Of a stretch of 64,000 nucleotides of DNA, positions 32,216-43,560 are shown piece by piece (position 1 is the first letter of the stretch; the number at the start of each line of letters is the position of its first letter). The stretch is from Chaetorhynchus papuensis. Taxonomy: Eukaryota > Chordata > Aves > Passeriformes > Rhipiduridae. Made by a program: the position numbers and the translations under genes. The notes under the pieces were generated by a model. That model ran no database searches. It saw nothing but the letters and a program-made list of their open reading frames with translations, and was not told the DNA's origin. The DNA is taken from NCBI GenBank assembly GCA_013396525.1, contig VWYX01001231.1, positions 62,001-126,000 on the forward strand, written 5' to 3'.

Positions 32216-35200
32216 CTGGAAAGCAGCGGGACCCCGTTAGAGCCCCAGACGGGGCGGTGCCCATCCAGATGGGCCCTCTGCGCACAGGATCTCCCCCACC
32301 AGCACACCCAGGCTGACTCCAGCGCCCCATTCCTGGCACGGGAAAGCCAAGGGCAGAGCTCCTCCTGACCTCCATGGGGAGGAATGGAGAAGTTTGTTCC
32401 AAAGCTCTGGATATGTTCAGCCACATCTGCCAGAGCAGCTTGTGTCACCGGGAACAGGGATGAGCAGCGGTTTCCCGGTTCTGTTTGGGTTTGTGGCTTT
32501 GTTGGTTCTTCCCCCTGGATTTCCCGTGCAGGGGTCCTGCACAGGATGCACACACAGCCAGTAAGGGGCTTACCCCTCAAAACTGAGCACATCCAGCTAC
32601 CTGGACGAGGCAGGAGAGAAGATGAGGTTTACCCAAGAGGGAAAATTCCAGCCTCTCATGGGGTGGCATCAGGCTGGACCCGGCCATGGTGCCCAGCCTC
32701 CGTCACGGGTGCAGAGCTCTCCCAGCACCCAAAGGCTGGGACACCTGCTCAGTGCTTTGGATTCTACCAGGGCACTTATGGAGGGAATATTTAGGGGAAA
32801 AAAGCAATTTTGTCATGCAGAGATGCTCCTGAGTGAGTCCCTGAGCCCTGGCAGCCCTGCAGCCCGGCCGTACCGGATCTGGGCAGCGTCCCGGCACAGC
32901 TCCACGTTGGGTCTCCTCGTGCGCTCGTCCAGCCGGGTCTGAGCCACCTTTAACTGAACTTCTTTGTCCCTTATGGTCTTCTGGATGACTTGGATCTTTG
33001 TCTCGATCTGGAAGATTTCCTGCCGTGTCTGGGGTGAAACAGAAACATGGGTATCGATGAAAAAATATCTTCTCAAGTGATCCCATCATTCCCTTTTCTC
33101 CTGTTTGTGTAGAAAAACCCGAAGTTCAATAAACAGCCCCTGGGCTCAGGCCACTGTTGCTCTGCCACATCAAGGCACAGATCCAGCTGAGTTTCCAGGG
33201 AAAATCTCTTTGCTCTTGCTGTCACATCAGAGGAGATTTAGGAGCAGAGGAGGTTTAGGAGCAGTGATGGATGTGTTGAATTACCAGCTTCCCAAAACTG
33301 CTGCTTGCAAGAACCGATCATCCATCAGCTAACAGAGGGAAAGGTTTTAACAGCTCCTCACTTCAGGATGTGGCATCAGCCCCCAGTGCTGCAAACTTAA
33401 CCAGTCTGAGCCCTTTCCAGGGAGCTTCCCATGAGTCCCACGGGTCCGAGGCAGCTCCCATCACTGATCTGGCAGGGAGCCCACGGATAACCGACCATCC
33501 CTTGGGAGGAAGTGGCAGCGGCAGGGCGGGGCCGGGTACCTTGGCCAGGTGTGTCTGGATCTTGCTCTTGGCGTTGGCGGTCTCGGTGATGCGGCTGGTG
33601 AAGGCGTCGTTGACTTTGCTGAACTGGCGCCACATCTCGTCGGCCGTGCCCATGAGGAGGCTCTCGGTGCTCGCGCGCAGCTTGGCCGAGGTCGCGCGCG
33701 CGCTCTGCGAGCGGAAGATGTTGTTGTCCGTGAACCTGGCCCACGTCTCCGGCACCGAGACCCTGCGGGGGGACAGGACAGGCCCTTGGCAAACCCGCGC
33801 TGCTGAGCCTGGGTGGAGATCGATGCAAATGAGATCTGTGCTCTTAATTAAATTACACGGACGTGAAACATCTGGACCCCGTTTGTTTGATGATATTTAT
33901 CAAATGAGGGCACGTTCACAAAGACAGCTTGTGAAAGCTCAGACAAACAAAAGATTCTCCCATAAGAAACAGAGATTCCAGTCAGAGATCCTATTTACCC
34001 TTTTGAGGCATTAAGTGCCAAGGGGTTCCCAGTCTCACAAGGACACACAGATCACAATTCAGTCAGTTCCTTTTGCTCACAGCCCATCTCAGTCTCCCAC
34101 TAAACCGAACAAGCTTTAGATCCCACTCCATTCCCTGTCTGTGCATTCTGGATGAAGTTCCTGCCTGTGCAGTAGTCCAGAACAAGGTCAACAAAAGACT
34201 TAAATACCACATAAGCTCCATTTAAAACCTGCTGATTCTCGGCACATTTTACTCCCCTCTGAATTTTAGCCTCCATCCTTTGCAATCCATTTGCTTGTCT
34301 AAATATGTCTGAGCTCTACTGTGAATAATTATTCAAACTGTTAAAAAAATTGTATCAATCTGTGCCTCTCCATAAACTTCATGGGTGTGTGTGAGCAGAT
34401 TTATCCTCTCAGCCTTTTGCCACTTAGGGCATCTCTCTGTGAGTGCTGGGTTAGGTCCCTGTTCATTTACTGCAGAGCCAAAGATGAATTCCTGGCACTC
34501 AAAGGCAGCTGAACCCTGTTCCAGGACCACACTCTCATTTCTTTATTTTCTGGGTCATTTTGGCTCCCTGCCAGGCCCTCTCCATGCAGGGGTGAGCCCC
34601 CAGACTTTCCATCGGTGAGGAGCACTCAGGCAAGCACTGACACATCTTTGAAAATATGCATGAACTTAATGAGCTGTGCAGAGGTGCTGGGCTGAATTCG
34701 TTTGCAGGCTGAGCTCTGAGCCCTGATCTAATGTTTAATTAGCTCAGGCTCGCTTTTGCCCGCTGGGTGTTCAGGATCCAGCTGAAAGCAGAGGGTTCTT
34801 CTCCCCCTGGAGAGACCAGAGGGAAACGAGCCCTGGAGGTGGGTGTCTCCAGGAGGGGTGGATGTGCCTTCAGAGTGGGCTGGGAAGTCCCAGCTCCCTG
34901 ACCGGGACAGGCTCTGTGCCCGCCAGGCCCCCAGTGCTCACGTGGCATCGACCCTCTCCACGCCTTTGTAGTAGTGGATGCCTCTGGAGGTGTTCTTCAG
35001 CTGGTAGCACTTGCTGTCGATGTGGTGGCCCATCTGCTTGTCAGCCAGGTCCTTCTCCAGCTCCTGCCGGGCCTCCTTGTTGCACCTGGAACACACAAAG
35101 TGCAGGCCTCAGTCAGGATGGAGGCGTGGGATGGTTTTCTGCCCACCCCGCTCCCCTGCAGCTCCCGGAGCATCCCTGCCTGCCTCCCGTGGAGCCTGCA

Positions 35201-38003
35201 GGGCTGCAGCCTGCAGGGAGCGGGGGCAGCAGGGATCTGTGGGGGCCATGGCACAGCTGCACGTCAGCCCTGCAGCCTGCAGGGCCCAGAGCCCTCCTTA
35301 CATCAGCTGGCAATTCACCGTGTCCAGGCACTGCTGGAGCCGCTCCCGGCAGGACCTGATGGTCTTGATTTCCTGGGCAAAGGCAGAACAGACCCCATCA
35401 GCCTCGGTGCTCAGACACCGGGGCACTGCTCCCCTCGGGCCTCTCCCCCACAGCAAATGGGGGCTGCAGGAAGGGCTCCCAGCCCCAGTGCACCCACTTG
35501 TGCAGCTGAGCCATGGCCAGGGGCCAGCAGGGGACAGGAGGGGGCTGTGGCCATGGCCAGGGCCTCTGAAATCACTTTCAGGGTGGGTTCCCGAGTATTT
35601 TCATCTTGACATCAATGGCCAGGGCTGCTTGGTTCCATCACAGGGAGACAGAGCCAGACCCTGACCTGACGTGAACAGGCACAGTGGTACCCAGGGCCAG
35701 CAGTGCCATGCATCCCCATCCCCAGTGCCAGGGCATTTTCCTTCCCACAAGAAATCCCATCCATATGGGACAAGAGGACTTTGGTGTAAATCCCCAGTCA
35801 GTTCTAGCAGGGTTCAGCTCCCCTGGAGGGAGGCTCGTGCTGCTCTCGGCTGCCTTGACTCCAGCACAAGCCTATTGCCCTCATGAAGGTTTCCAGAGGC
35901 TGGTGATCAGTGCTCCAAACCCAGTGATTTTCAATCCTCCTGTCTGCAGGAGCCAGCTGAAAGCACAGCCTAAATGCATCCCAAACACTTAAAAACCCAA
36001 ATGGCATTATGGAGATACCAGCTCTGATAATTTTTCTAAACCTTCAGGACTTTTAAACTAATCATTTAAATTTTCAGGGCCTGACTCATAACAAAAAATC
36101 TTCTAAGAGAGCAGTGGCTTCACAGGCCCAGGGGCTGCAATTTGCTTCTCAGTTTTGTGAGTGATTCTGTTCTATTCTTTTGCAGTGATTCTATTTCTCT
36201 GTACCCTGCATTAGGATCCCATTTGCTGTGCCAGCTCTCCTGATGTTTGCTTTTAATTCATGATTTAAAGCAGCCTAGAGAAAGGCAGGCGGGAGTGCAG
36301 GTTTTTATGATTCCTATCAAATCCATTGCCTGAGCACACAGAGCAACAGTCCTGCTGCAGCCACTCTGCCCTGAGCAAAGCAGAGCTGGGGGAAGTGAAA
36401 TTAGTATCTTTTATTAGCCCAGAGAACATAGCCGGGGCAAGCAGACGAGCTGTCGGGCACAGCCTGCCCTCTCCATCTGTGTGTGTGTAATATATAGAAT
36501 GTGCTATAGATACAGAGACAGATCAGATAAATAAACAGAGATCTGTGCTGGCAGGACTCTGACAGGCAGGACCATCTCACAGACTCCTCGGAGAGGGACA
36601 GAGGACCCCGATAAGCCACACAAACCCGGCTGGTTTCCAGCTCTTCCTTCCTCTCCCGTGGACACGCTGCTGGGTGGGAACACCAGCCCCTGCCCCAGCA
36701 GGTTTGGAGAGTTGAAGAATTTAGCACCTCCCCAGCACTGAAGAGCCAGTGAGGGAACAGGGCTGCCAAACTTGTTTAGGGGAGTTCATGTAAAAATAAC
36801 TTTAGCACATGATGTGTGCTGCCACACTTACTGTGATGAGCTGTTTCTCCACGTCGTCATTGACCAGGTCGATGCCCATCCTCTTCTCCCGATTGAGCAA
36901 ACACTTGTGAGCGACCTGTGGGGACATGGTGTGACATCAGTGCTGGCTGCAGGGGCAGGGCTCCCTGCAGGGACAGTGCCCATGTCAGGGAATGCAGGAA
37001 GAAAATACAGGTGGGCACAGGGGTGGGTAAAGCTGCCTGAGGCAGCTGGGTGAGCTGACAACAGCAGCCGAGTGCAACAACAGCGTGGACTCAGTGGGAG
37101 GGAGCCCGCGTGTCCCTGGGCCACCACAGCTGAATGCAGGGACCCGTGTCAGGCTCGGTGCTGACCTCCCCACAGCCTCGTAGTAAGACATGGGCTTTTG
37201 TGTCCCAACCGGGATTTTGGATAGAGAAATATTTGGTTAAACAAACACTGCAGTGATGTGCTCAGCGTGTGCTGGAGGGGGATGCAGCAGATGCAGGGGA
37301 TTTGTTTATCACTGACTCAACTAATAGGCTCTTCATGAAAACTCTCCCGTGCTACAGAGCTGGGATGAACTTTATGAGAGGTTTGAGTGGCTACAGATGT
37401 TTGGGCTGGGGGCTGCAGGGTCCCTACCTGGAAGGGGCCCTCGGTGTCGGCCAAGGCTCTCTCCAGCCGCTTCTGCATGTCCGTCAGGGAATTGGTCTCC
37501 CTGATCATGGCATCCAGCTCGATGCAGAGCTCGGATTTCCAGTACTCTATGTCATTGACGCGCTCTCCCAGGTTCTTGGTGCTCTCCCCTTGGGTCCTCT
37601 TGGCCTGCTGGTACACGTCCTTGATGGTGCGGGTCAGGTCGGCCCGCAGGCGCTCCGCGTTGTGCCGCGTGGTCTCCGACTCCTTGTAGTTGGTCATGTT
37701 GGACCTGTGCCAGTCGTCCAGCGAGTGCCGGCTGAAGACGCCGTTGGGTCTCTCGGAGATAAAAGGAACTATCTTGGTGGGGGGGAGCCCCGGGAAGCTT
37801 TCGGTGAGGGGAGACAAGGTTGGGTTGAGGGCAGCTGCTTTGTAGTAGGAGTTGGGCATCCATGGCATGCTGAAGCTCTCAGGATGATAGGGAATGCGGT
37901 TCTTGTAGCTGGCGGTCATGGAGTTGGTGGCCGGCAGGACCTTGGGAGGTGGTGGCCGGGGCTGGTTGAACTTGGCTTTTAAGGGATAGCCGTAGAGTTC
38001 CAT
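31984..38003 (-). CDS. TEKT3: Tektin-3, complete seven-exon coding region
   Basis: Joined coding exons are 37428-38003, 36832-36915, 35302-35372, 34942-35085, 33540-33762, 32874-33028 and 31984-32215, giving 1485 nt: 494 codons plus TGA (human about 490). Tektins are coiled-coil filament proteins that form a bundle inside axonemal doublet microtubules of cilia and sperm flagella. The signature nonapeptide RPNVELCRD is at residues 405-413. Typical tektin blocks include NLGERVNDIEYWKSEL in exon 1, REKRMGIDLV in exon 2, and ERVDAT followed by VSVPETWARFTDNNI across the exon 4/5 junction. The N-terminal DDWHRSNMTNY region and the PMP22 neighbour point to TEKT3 rather than TEKT5 or TEKT2. The start ATG (AGGATGG context) is the first after the acceptor. 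All introns are GT-AG and the frames close exactly. Confidence 0.96.
32874..33028 (-). CDS. TEKT3: TEKT3 coding exon 6, with the tektin signature
   Basis: Encodes residues 367-417 plus two bases of Arg418. It carries QEIFQIETKI, LKVAQTRLDERTRRP and the signature RPNVELCRD. The acceptor is TCACCCCAG and the donor GTACGG. Confidence 0.96.
33540..33762 (-). CDS. TEKT3: TEKT3 coding exon 5
   Basis: Encodes residues 293-366 after completing Thr292: VSVPETWARFTDNNI, then SAKLRASTESLL, EMWRQFSKVN and KSKIQTHLAK. The acceptor is CCCCGCAG and the donor GTACCC. The exon is markedly GC-rich, with a run of GCGCGC. Confidence 0.96.
34942..35085 (-). CDS. TEKT3: TEKT3 coding exon 4
   Basis: Encodes residues 244-292 (partial at both ends): ELEKDLADKQ, the IDSKCYQLKNTS block and YYKGVERVDAT. 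The acceptor is TGTTCCAG and the donor GTGAGC. Coiled-coil heptads continue through it. Confidence 0.95.
35302..35372 (-). CDS. TEKT3: TEKT3 coding exon 3
   Basis: A 71-nt exon encoding residues 221-243 and two bases of Met244, reading EIKTIRSCRERLQQ, which aligns with the human stretch containing CCQERMKLHL. The acceptor is TTTGCCCAG and the donor GTAAGG. It is too short to stand out as an open frame and was found from the frame gap between exons 2 and 4. Confidence 0.92.
36832..36915 (-). CDS. TEKT3: TEKT3 coding exon 2
   Basis: Encodes 28 codons (residues 193-220), including REKRMGIDLV, a strongly conserved tektin block. The acceptor is CCCCACAG and the donor GTAAGT. Phase 0 at both ends. 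Confidence 0.94.
37428..38003 (-). CDS. TEKT3: TEKT3 coding exon 1
   Basis: Encodes residues 1-192: the proline-rich variable head, the DDWHRSN block and the first tektin coiled-coil section, ending FQ before a GTAGGG donor. The exon extends 24 nt further up to 38027 as 5'UTR, where the acceptor reads TTTGTGCAG, so at least one more upstream non-coding exon exists. Confidence 0.96.
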
Positions 38004-38359
38004 CCTGGAATGCTGCTGGTGCGGGTCCTGCACAAAGGAGGCAGAGGAAAACCTCTCTCAGGAAGTTCCTGTCCTTGTGGCACCTCTTACAGCAACACCC
38101 AGCTTGTGATGGGACCAGCCCTGCCCGGGGCACCCACACAGCCCCTAAACCTCCTGAACATAAATCCCCTCTGACAGCATCCCAAGCATTTGGGTAGGGA
38201 AGGATTTGATACCAACTTTGCTCTTGGTATCTTGTGTCAGGTCCTGAAATGAGGAGAGAAACAAATCATGGCTGCTAAAGAGGATGACAGATCTTATACC
38301 TTTGTTTTCCTTAATTCCTTATTTCCTATTATTCCTTCATTTTCCCTATCAATCTAATG

Positions 38360-38535
38360 ACCTCCCCTGTGAGGGTGCCCGGCCCTGGCACAGGGTGCCC
38401 AGAGCAGCTGTGGCTGCCCCTGGATCCCTGGCAGTGCCCAAGGCCAGGCTGGACACTGGGGCTGGGAGCAGCCTGGGACAGTGGAAGGTGTCCCTGCCCA
38501 TGGCAGGGTTTTCCCTTCCAACCCAGGCCAGCGAG
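38360..38535 (+). mobile_element. CR1 LINE tail near the TEKT3 start
   Basis: CCCCTGTGAGGGTG, GGCCCTGGCACAGGGTGCCC, GCTGTGGCTGCCCCTGGATC and CCATGGCAGGGTTTTCCCTT. Lies in the presumed TEKT3 5' intron, antisense. Confidence 0.9.
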
Positions 38536-39094
38536 TCTCATCCCAGGATCCAGCCTGGCCCAAGGCTTTGGGGTGGGCAGTGGGACACTCAGCCTCAGAT
38601 TCAGCACAGAAGCTTTCACAGGTGTGACTGGCTCAGAGTCAGTTTGGCAGAACCAAGGATGAGACGTCTGTGCTCAGCTCCAGCAAACCCCCTGCGAGTG
38701 CTGTTGCCACAAACTCGTCACTCCAGCCCTTCTGTCCCTGCTGGGGACAGGCCACGGCCATTCCCTGCCTCCATGCCACTGCTGATACCTGGGGAGCAGC
38801 ATCTGGACAGTGGGAGATGCTTTCCCTGGCTCCCACCCCTGCGAATGAACCCTTCCCCTTCAGACACTGACAGACAAGTGTTTAAGAGAGAAAAAAACCT
38901 CGGGAATGGACTGGATTACTTTTCCAAGCATTTCCAGCTGAAATAAATGCCCTTGTGTCCCCCTTGGGATGAACCATGCCGGGATGAACCATGCCAGGAT
39001 GAGAGTTTCCACCCCCCCAGGACACAGACACACCCCGGGAGCTCCTGTCTGGGATACAAGGGGATGGAGGAGGGTTTGGGGCTGGGGACAGTAC

Positions 39095-39240
39095 CTGTGC
39101 TGGTCCTCCCTCCCCGTGAGGCACAGCTCCCCCCCGGCTGCGAGTGTGGGGTGAGCTCAGGGCTGGGGGCGCCTGGGGGTGCTGCTGCTCATCACTGGGT
39201 GCTGTGGTGGTGCTGGCACTGCCCGGCTCTGCCCGGCCCC
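39095..39240 (-). other. TEKT3: Possible TEKT3 non-coding first exon
   Basis: A CAG/GTACTG donor on the minus strand ends at 39095, about 1.07 kb upstream of the acceptor at 38027. It follows a GC-rich stretch and an RFX half-site. That an upstream non-coding exon exists follows from the acceptor before the start codon. Its placement here is inferred, and the 5' end is unknown. Confidence 0.35.
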
Positions 39241-39265
39241 CGTGGCAGCACTGGCACAGGGCCCC

Positions 39266-39275
39266 GTTGCTATGG
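39266..39275. promoter_or_regulatory. Candidate RFX (X-box) half-site upstream of TEKT3
   Basis: GTTGCTATGG on the + strand matches the strong half of the ciliary X-box (GTTGCYATGG); the second half is degenerate. X-boxes bound by RFX factors are typical of promoters of ciliary genes such as tektins. It lies just upstream of the proposed non-coding exon. Confidence 0.4.
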
Positions 39276-39562
39276 ACGGGGGGTTCCGTGGCCAGTGACC
39301 ACCACGTTCTGGGGGGTTCTGTGACAGTGCCCGGGCTCTGTGACCCGTCTTGGCCATTGACCTGCCCTGTAATGGCCACAGCAATGGGTGGTGGGCAACA
39401 CAGCGTGCTGGGTGGGCAACCTGGGGCCAGCAAACATCTCCCAGGGCATCCCAGTTCCTGCCCTGAGCCTCCTGCCCTGCTGGGCAGCTTTGTGCAGCCC
39501 CTGTGCCAGCAGGGGCAGGTGTTGAGTGGCTGGATAACGCTCGTGGCCACCTGATTTAGTTG

Positions 39563-39603
39563 CAAGGACCCTTATGGGTTCCTTCCAACCTGGGATATTT
39601 TAT
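39563..39603 (+). mobile_element. Possible CR1 tail remnant
   Basis: About 40 bases resembling the last part of CR1 (GGTTCCTTCCAACCTGGGAT). Too short to be sure. Confidence 0.35.
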
Positions 39604-40724
39604 GAACTCAGGGCCCTCAGCGGACAGCCTGGTGCCATCCTGGGCAGCCCAGTGTCCTCACTGGTGCTCCTGGGCCAGCCAGAGCCTCACTGGCTGGATG
39701 GGTGCCCCAGACTGGGGGTACTGGTACCCCAGTGAGACATCCCCAGGAGACCCTCCCAGCACCAGGGTGACAAGCAGCAGTCACCCAGTGACTCTGGGAA
39801 TACTTCTGGGAATGCTTTCCCAGTTATCTCTGGCTCTAGCCTGGGAACAGGCAGACAGGAGGAGCTGGAAAGGGATGTTGGGGGTGAGCCCAGGCACTCC
39901 AGCTCATCCAAGGGAGTCTCTCTCCAGCTTTTGGGAATACCATTCAGCTCTGCTGTGGCAGCTTCCATGTCTCACTTTATCCAGAGGAATATTTTCATTT
40001 TCCTCCTTTCCCAGCTGTGTCCATGGCTCATCGAGTACCCAGGCTGGTGTTTCTGCCCTCTCTCAGCCACCCCAGTTTCTCCTGATTGTCCCAACTCCTG
40101 CAGCTGCAGATTGGGACTGCACCAAGGGGTTTCCCAGGTCCTGGTGATGCAGTGACCCCCTGGCCACCCCTCCTGGGCTGGGCTCCCTGGGCAGCTCTGC
40201 CTCTTGCCAAGGAGTGAGGGAAAATGGAACCCAAAGTGCTTCGTGCACACAAAGTGCAGCACATCCTCGATTCACTGCAAGCACAGGTCCTGCTTCAGCC
40301 GGGTGAGGATCAGCTTCATCCACCTGAAACAAAACATTCAGCCCATAAGTTGGTTTTTCTGCAGCCAAACCAGATAAATAATTGGAGTGAAAGGCAGCCA
40401 AGCCCTGTCCCCCAGCAGGACACCCACCCACCCTGGGACCAGCCCAGCTCTCTGCTCCCTGGACGCTCCCAGCTCCAGCTGGGCTCTCCCGCACTGCCCG
40501 TGGCTAATTCTGTTCAGATGAATCACTGCCCAGTGAGGGACACGCTGACTGAGGGAGGCAACCACAGAGCTTTTGAAGTAATTGCAAAATTAGGCACTAA
40601 TAATTCGATAATGCTGTCAATGGCCCACGGGGGCTCAGTGAGCCCAGGCAGGACCTTCCGGGGCAGCACCACAGGCAGAGGGACAGTGGGGACATTGCAG
40701 GGGGCCAAGATTTGGTCCCACCAG

Positions 40725-40985
40725 AACCACAGAATGGCCTGAGCTGGAAGGGCCCCCCAGGATCACCCAGTGCATCCCCTGGCCCTGCACAGACACCCCA
40801 ACAGCCCCACCCTGGGCATCCCTGGCAGCACTGCCCAAATGCTCCTGGAGCTCTGGCAGCCTCGGGGCTGTGCCCATTCCCTGGGGAGCCTGGGCAGTGC
40901 CCAGCACCCTCTGGGGGAAGAACCTGTTCCTAAAATCCAACCTAGACCTCCTCTCACACATCCTAAGAGCTGCAAAGATGAGGAG
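40725..40985 (-). mobile_element. CR1 LINE tail
   Basis: Reversed tail: CCACAGAATGGCCTGAGCTG, GATCACCCAGTGCATCCCCT, then CTCTGGGGGAAGAACCTGTT and CCTAGACCTCCTCTCACACA. Confidence 0.85.
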
Positions 40986-41647
40986 AAGTGGCACAGGTAA
41001 AACAGTCAAATAGCACAAGTGACTCTCAAGCAGTGGCCAAGTGCACACAGCCATGATCCCAAAATCCCAAATCTCTGAGTGCCCCAGCGAATTAAACAGG
41101 CTCTTTACACCACCACCATTTATTTGAGTAATTAAACCTGGTTCCTTAATTCTGACTACAGCTCCAACAGCTGCAGCATCACTAAAATTACAAACTGTCC
41201 CCACCCAGCTGTGCTGGGGCACATCCAGTTTGGGTGGACACGTGAGGACACAGCTTGTGCTGAAGCCTCAACCAGTTTAGCTCAGAATAAAAGAGCAAAA
41301 CCAGGGTGAACCCATGAAGCTGATGGGAAGCAGAGGTGCCAGTTCTCAGCACGGCAGCCCGGGCTGACCAAACTGGAATTTCAAGGGATACATTTGGATA
41401 CCTGAGTACAAAATCTGGTGACAAGAGCTGTCAATCTTTGTGTCACAGCTCTGCATTCTGGCTATTAATACAGCATTACACTGGGTCAGGGGCTGCCCTG
41501 CTGAAAATACCCAGATGCAGATCCTTTATAGCATCCCCTGTGAGCCTGCACGTACCCAGAACAGCCCAGTCACAGCTTCACTCACGTTTGAATATTCCTC
41601 TGTCTCCCATAAACGCTGCACCTGCCTGAAAGGGATCAACTGTTTAT

Positions 41648-41785
41648 TCATGGAACCACAGAACCCCAGAGTGGGTTGGGTTGGAAGGGAGCTTGGAGCA
41701 GCCTGGGACAGCCCATGGCAGGGGTGGGATGGGATGGGCTTTAGGTTTCCTCCCAACCCAAACCATCCCATGATTCTCTGAGATG
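41648..41785. mobile_element. Two CR1 tails joined in inverted orientation
   Basis: Begins with a reversed CR1 end (CAGAGTGGGTTGGGTTGGAA) and passes directly into a forward CR1 end (GCTTGGAGCAGCCTGGGACA, then CCTCCCAACCCAAACCATCC). The outer 35 bases are inverted copies of each other and could pair. Confidence 0.75.
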
Positions 41786-41838
41786 ATTTTCACCTCTGAA
41801 ATGAGGCTCTTAACAGAGAGAGAAAGCAATAACGAGAT

Positions 41839-41893
41839 CAAAAGTAAACCAAAAGTAGACCAAAAGTAGACCAAAAGTAGACCAAAAGTAGAC
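41839..41893 (+). repeat. 11-bp tandem repeat, 5 copies
   Basis: Unit CAAAAGTAGAC; the first copy has AAC in place of GAC, the other four are identical. Directly after a CR1 tail pair. Confidence 0.95.
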
Positions 41894-43399
41894 TGGCAGC
41901 TGAATTATTCAGTCTAACTAGAGTAGCATTTGACTGAGCTTTCCAAACAATAAATGTGGCATGAATAAATCATCACAAATCCCCCCCTGAGCTCTTGTGA
42001 TGAGTCACAACCACGAAACCACAGATGCTCAGGGCAGGCTCTGCTCATCGCCAGGGTTAAGCCTGGGATCACTCCTGTAATTACAGCACTGGTGACCTCA
42101 GAAAATGTCATCATTTACTGGTGATGTTCTCAGCAGCGCCCAGGAACCATCAGAAATAAAAAACTGAGTTCAGGGAGAGCCTCCCTGCAGCCTCTCCAAC
42201 CCCCCTGGGCTGGGGGAGCTCTGGGCTTTGCTCTCTGCCTCGGTGGCTCTGCACAGTCCAGGGCAGTGGGGAAGGCGCGCTCTGAACTGCATCCAACAAG
42301 CAAAGGGGCTCTCACACCCTAAAATCACCCAGCTGCACGGACCAACGGGAGTGGGAGCAGGAGGAGACCCCTGGGCTCACAGCCACACAAAAGGTGCAGA
42401 TGTTGGCCCGAGAGGTGAACACGAGCCCAGAGCAGAGGGTGCAGAGCATCCACCACTGGTGCAGAGCCCCCTGGGATCTGACAGGGGAAAGCCTGGGGCA
42501 GTTTGGCCCTTCCAGCCAAGCTCACACAAGGTCCCAGTTTGGGGTCACCTCCTTGGCACACAGAAAAGGCCTCATGAAACCATCCCCAGCTATTTTCCTT
42601 TGTAGGTCCCACCTTGCTGTAGCCCCGGACCAACAACCCTTCCACCCACCCTGGGGCTGACTCCTTCCCAAGGGCAGGCAGAGACTGCTCCAATAACAGG
42701 AGGAGAAAAAGGGAAATGAACCCAGTTTCTCTACATTTACCTTGAAATATCCCACCTGTGAAAGCGTTTAACCATGTGCTGTTTATTAACATCAGCCCCA
42801 TTATTTCAGGGCAGTTTAAACACAGAATTTAAAGCTGAGCCCCAGCATCCGAGGTCTCTGAGTAGCAGTGGATGGCTCTGGTGATTGATGCTGCACACAC
42901 GCTTTTGTGCTCAGCTGCAGTGAGTTATTGGTGGCCTCTCCTTGCCTTACACACTCCTCATTTCAGAGCCAGATGTGAAAGCAATTAACACACTGAGAGG
43001 GTTCTCTTTAAGTCTGTGGGGCTTTTTATAGGTTACTGTTTATTTCTGGACCTCCTTTCTTGAGGTGAGTTTTGGCAGACAGCCCCAGGGCTGGTTTATG
43101 TCATGACTGGCCATTGTTTAAAGTTTTTTATTGCTTTGGCAAAGGCCTTGCATTGGAAAAGGGAGGCAGAGTTACTCTATTTTTTTTCCTGTCATCGTAC
43201 TCAGGCTGTGATTCCACAGACAGCAAAAGGATCAAAACGTCTGCAGAGCTGATAGGAACAACCTCAGCCCCTGCTCCTCAGGAAATAGTGAGGGCTGAAC
43301 ACAATCCTGGTGTGGAAGGGCCCAGAAAGCTCCTCTGGAAAAAGCCCAAACCAGCATTCATGGAAATTGCTTTAAAAAGAAAGAAAGAAAAAAAAAAAT

Positions 43400-43560
43400 C
43401 ACAGAATGGTTTGAATTGGAAGGGACCTTGAAGATCCCCCAGTCACAACCCCCAAAATCTCTCCCCTCACTTTTGAGCTCCCCGTGAGCACTGCCAAAGT
43501 GCTCCCCCCATGGTCATCCCTGCAGCTCCCAGCCCTGCCCTGAGCTCCGGCGGGGGGCCG
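43400..43560 (-). mobile_element. CR1 LINE tail
   Basis: Reversed end: ATCACAGAATGGTTTGAATT, GGAAGGGACCTTGAAGATCC, then CACAACCCCCAAAATC. Confidence 0.75.

Larger units (their letters stand above)
32216..37427 (-). other. TEKT3 introns between the coding exons
   Basis: Six GT-AG introns: 32216-32873, 33029-33539, 33763-34941, 35086-35301, 35373-36831 and 36916-37427 (216 to 1,459 bp). They contain no recognisable CR1 or long tandem arrays. The intron at 35373-36831 has an AT-rich section at 35990-36340. Confidence 0.9.

Noticed and set aside
31671..32592. Longer minus-strand frames extending TEKT3 exon 7 in both directions
   Set aside because: The extension upstream of 32215 is intron read-through, and the frame reaching 31671 is a different reading frame; splice sites and alignment fix the exon at 31984-32215.
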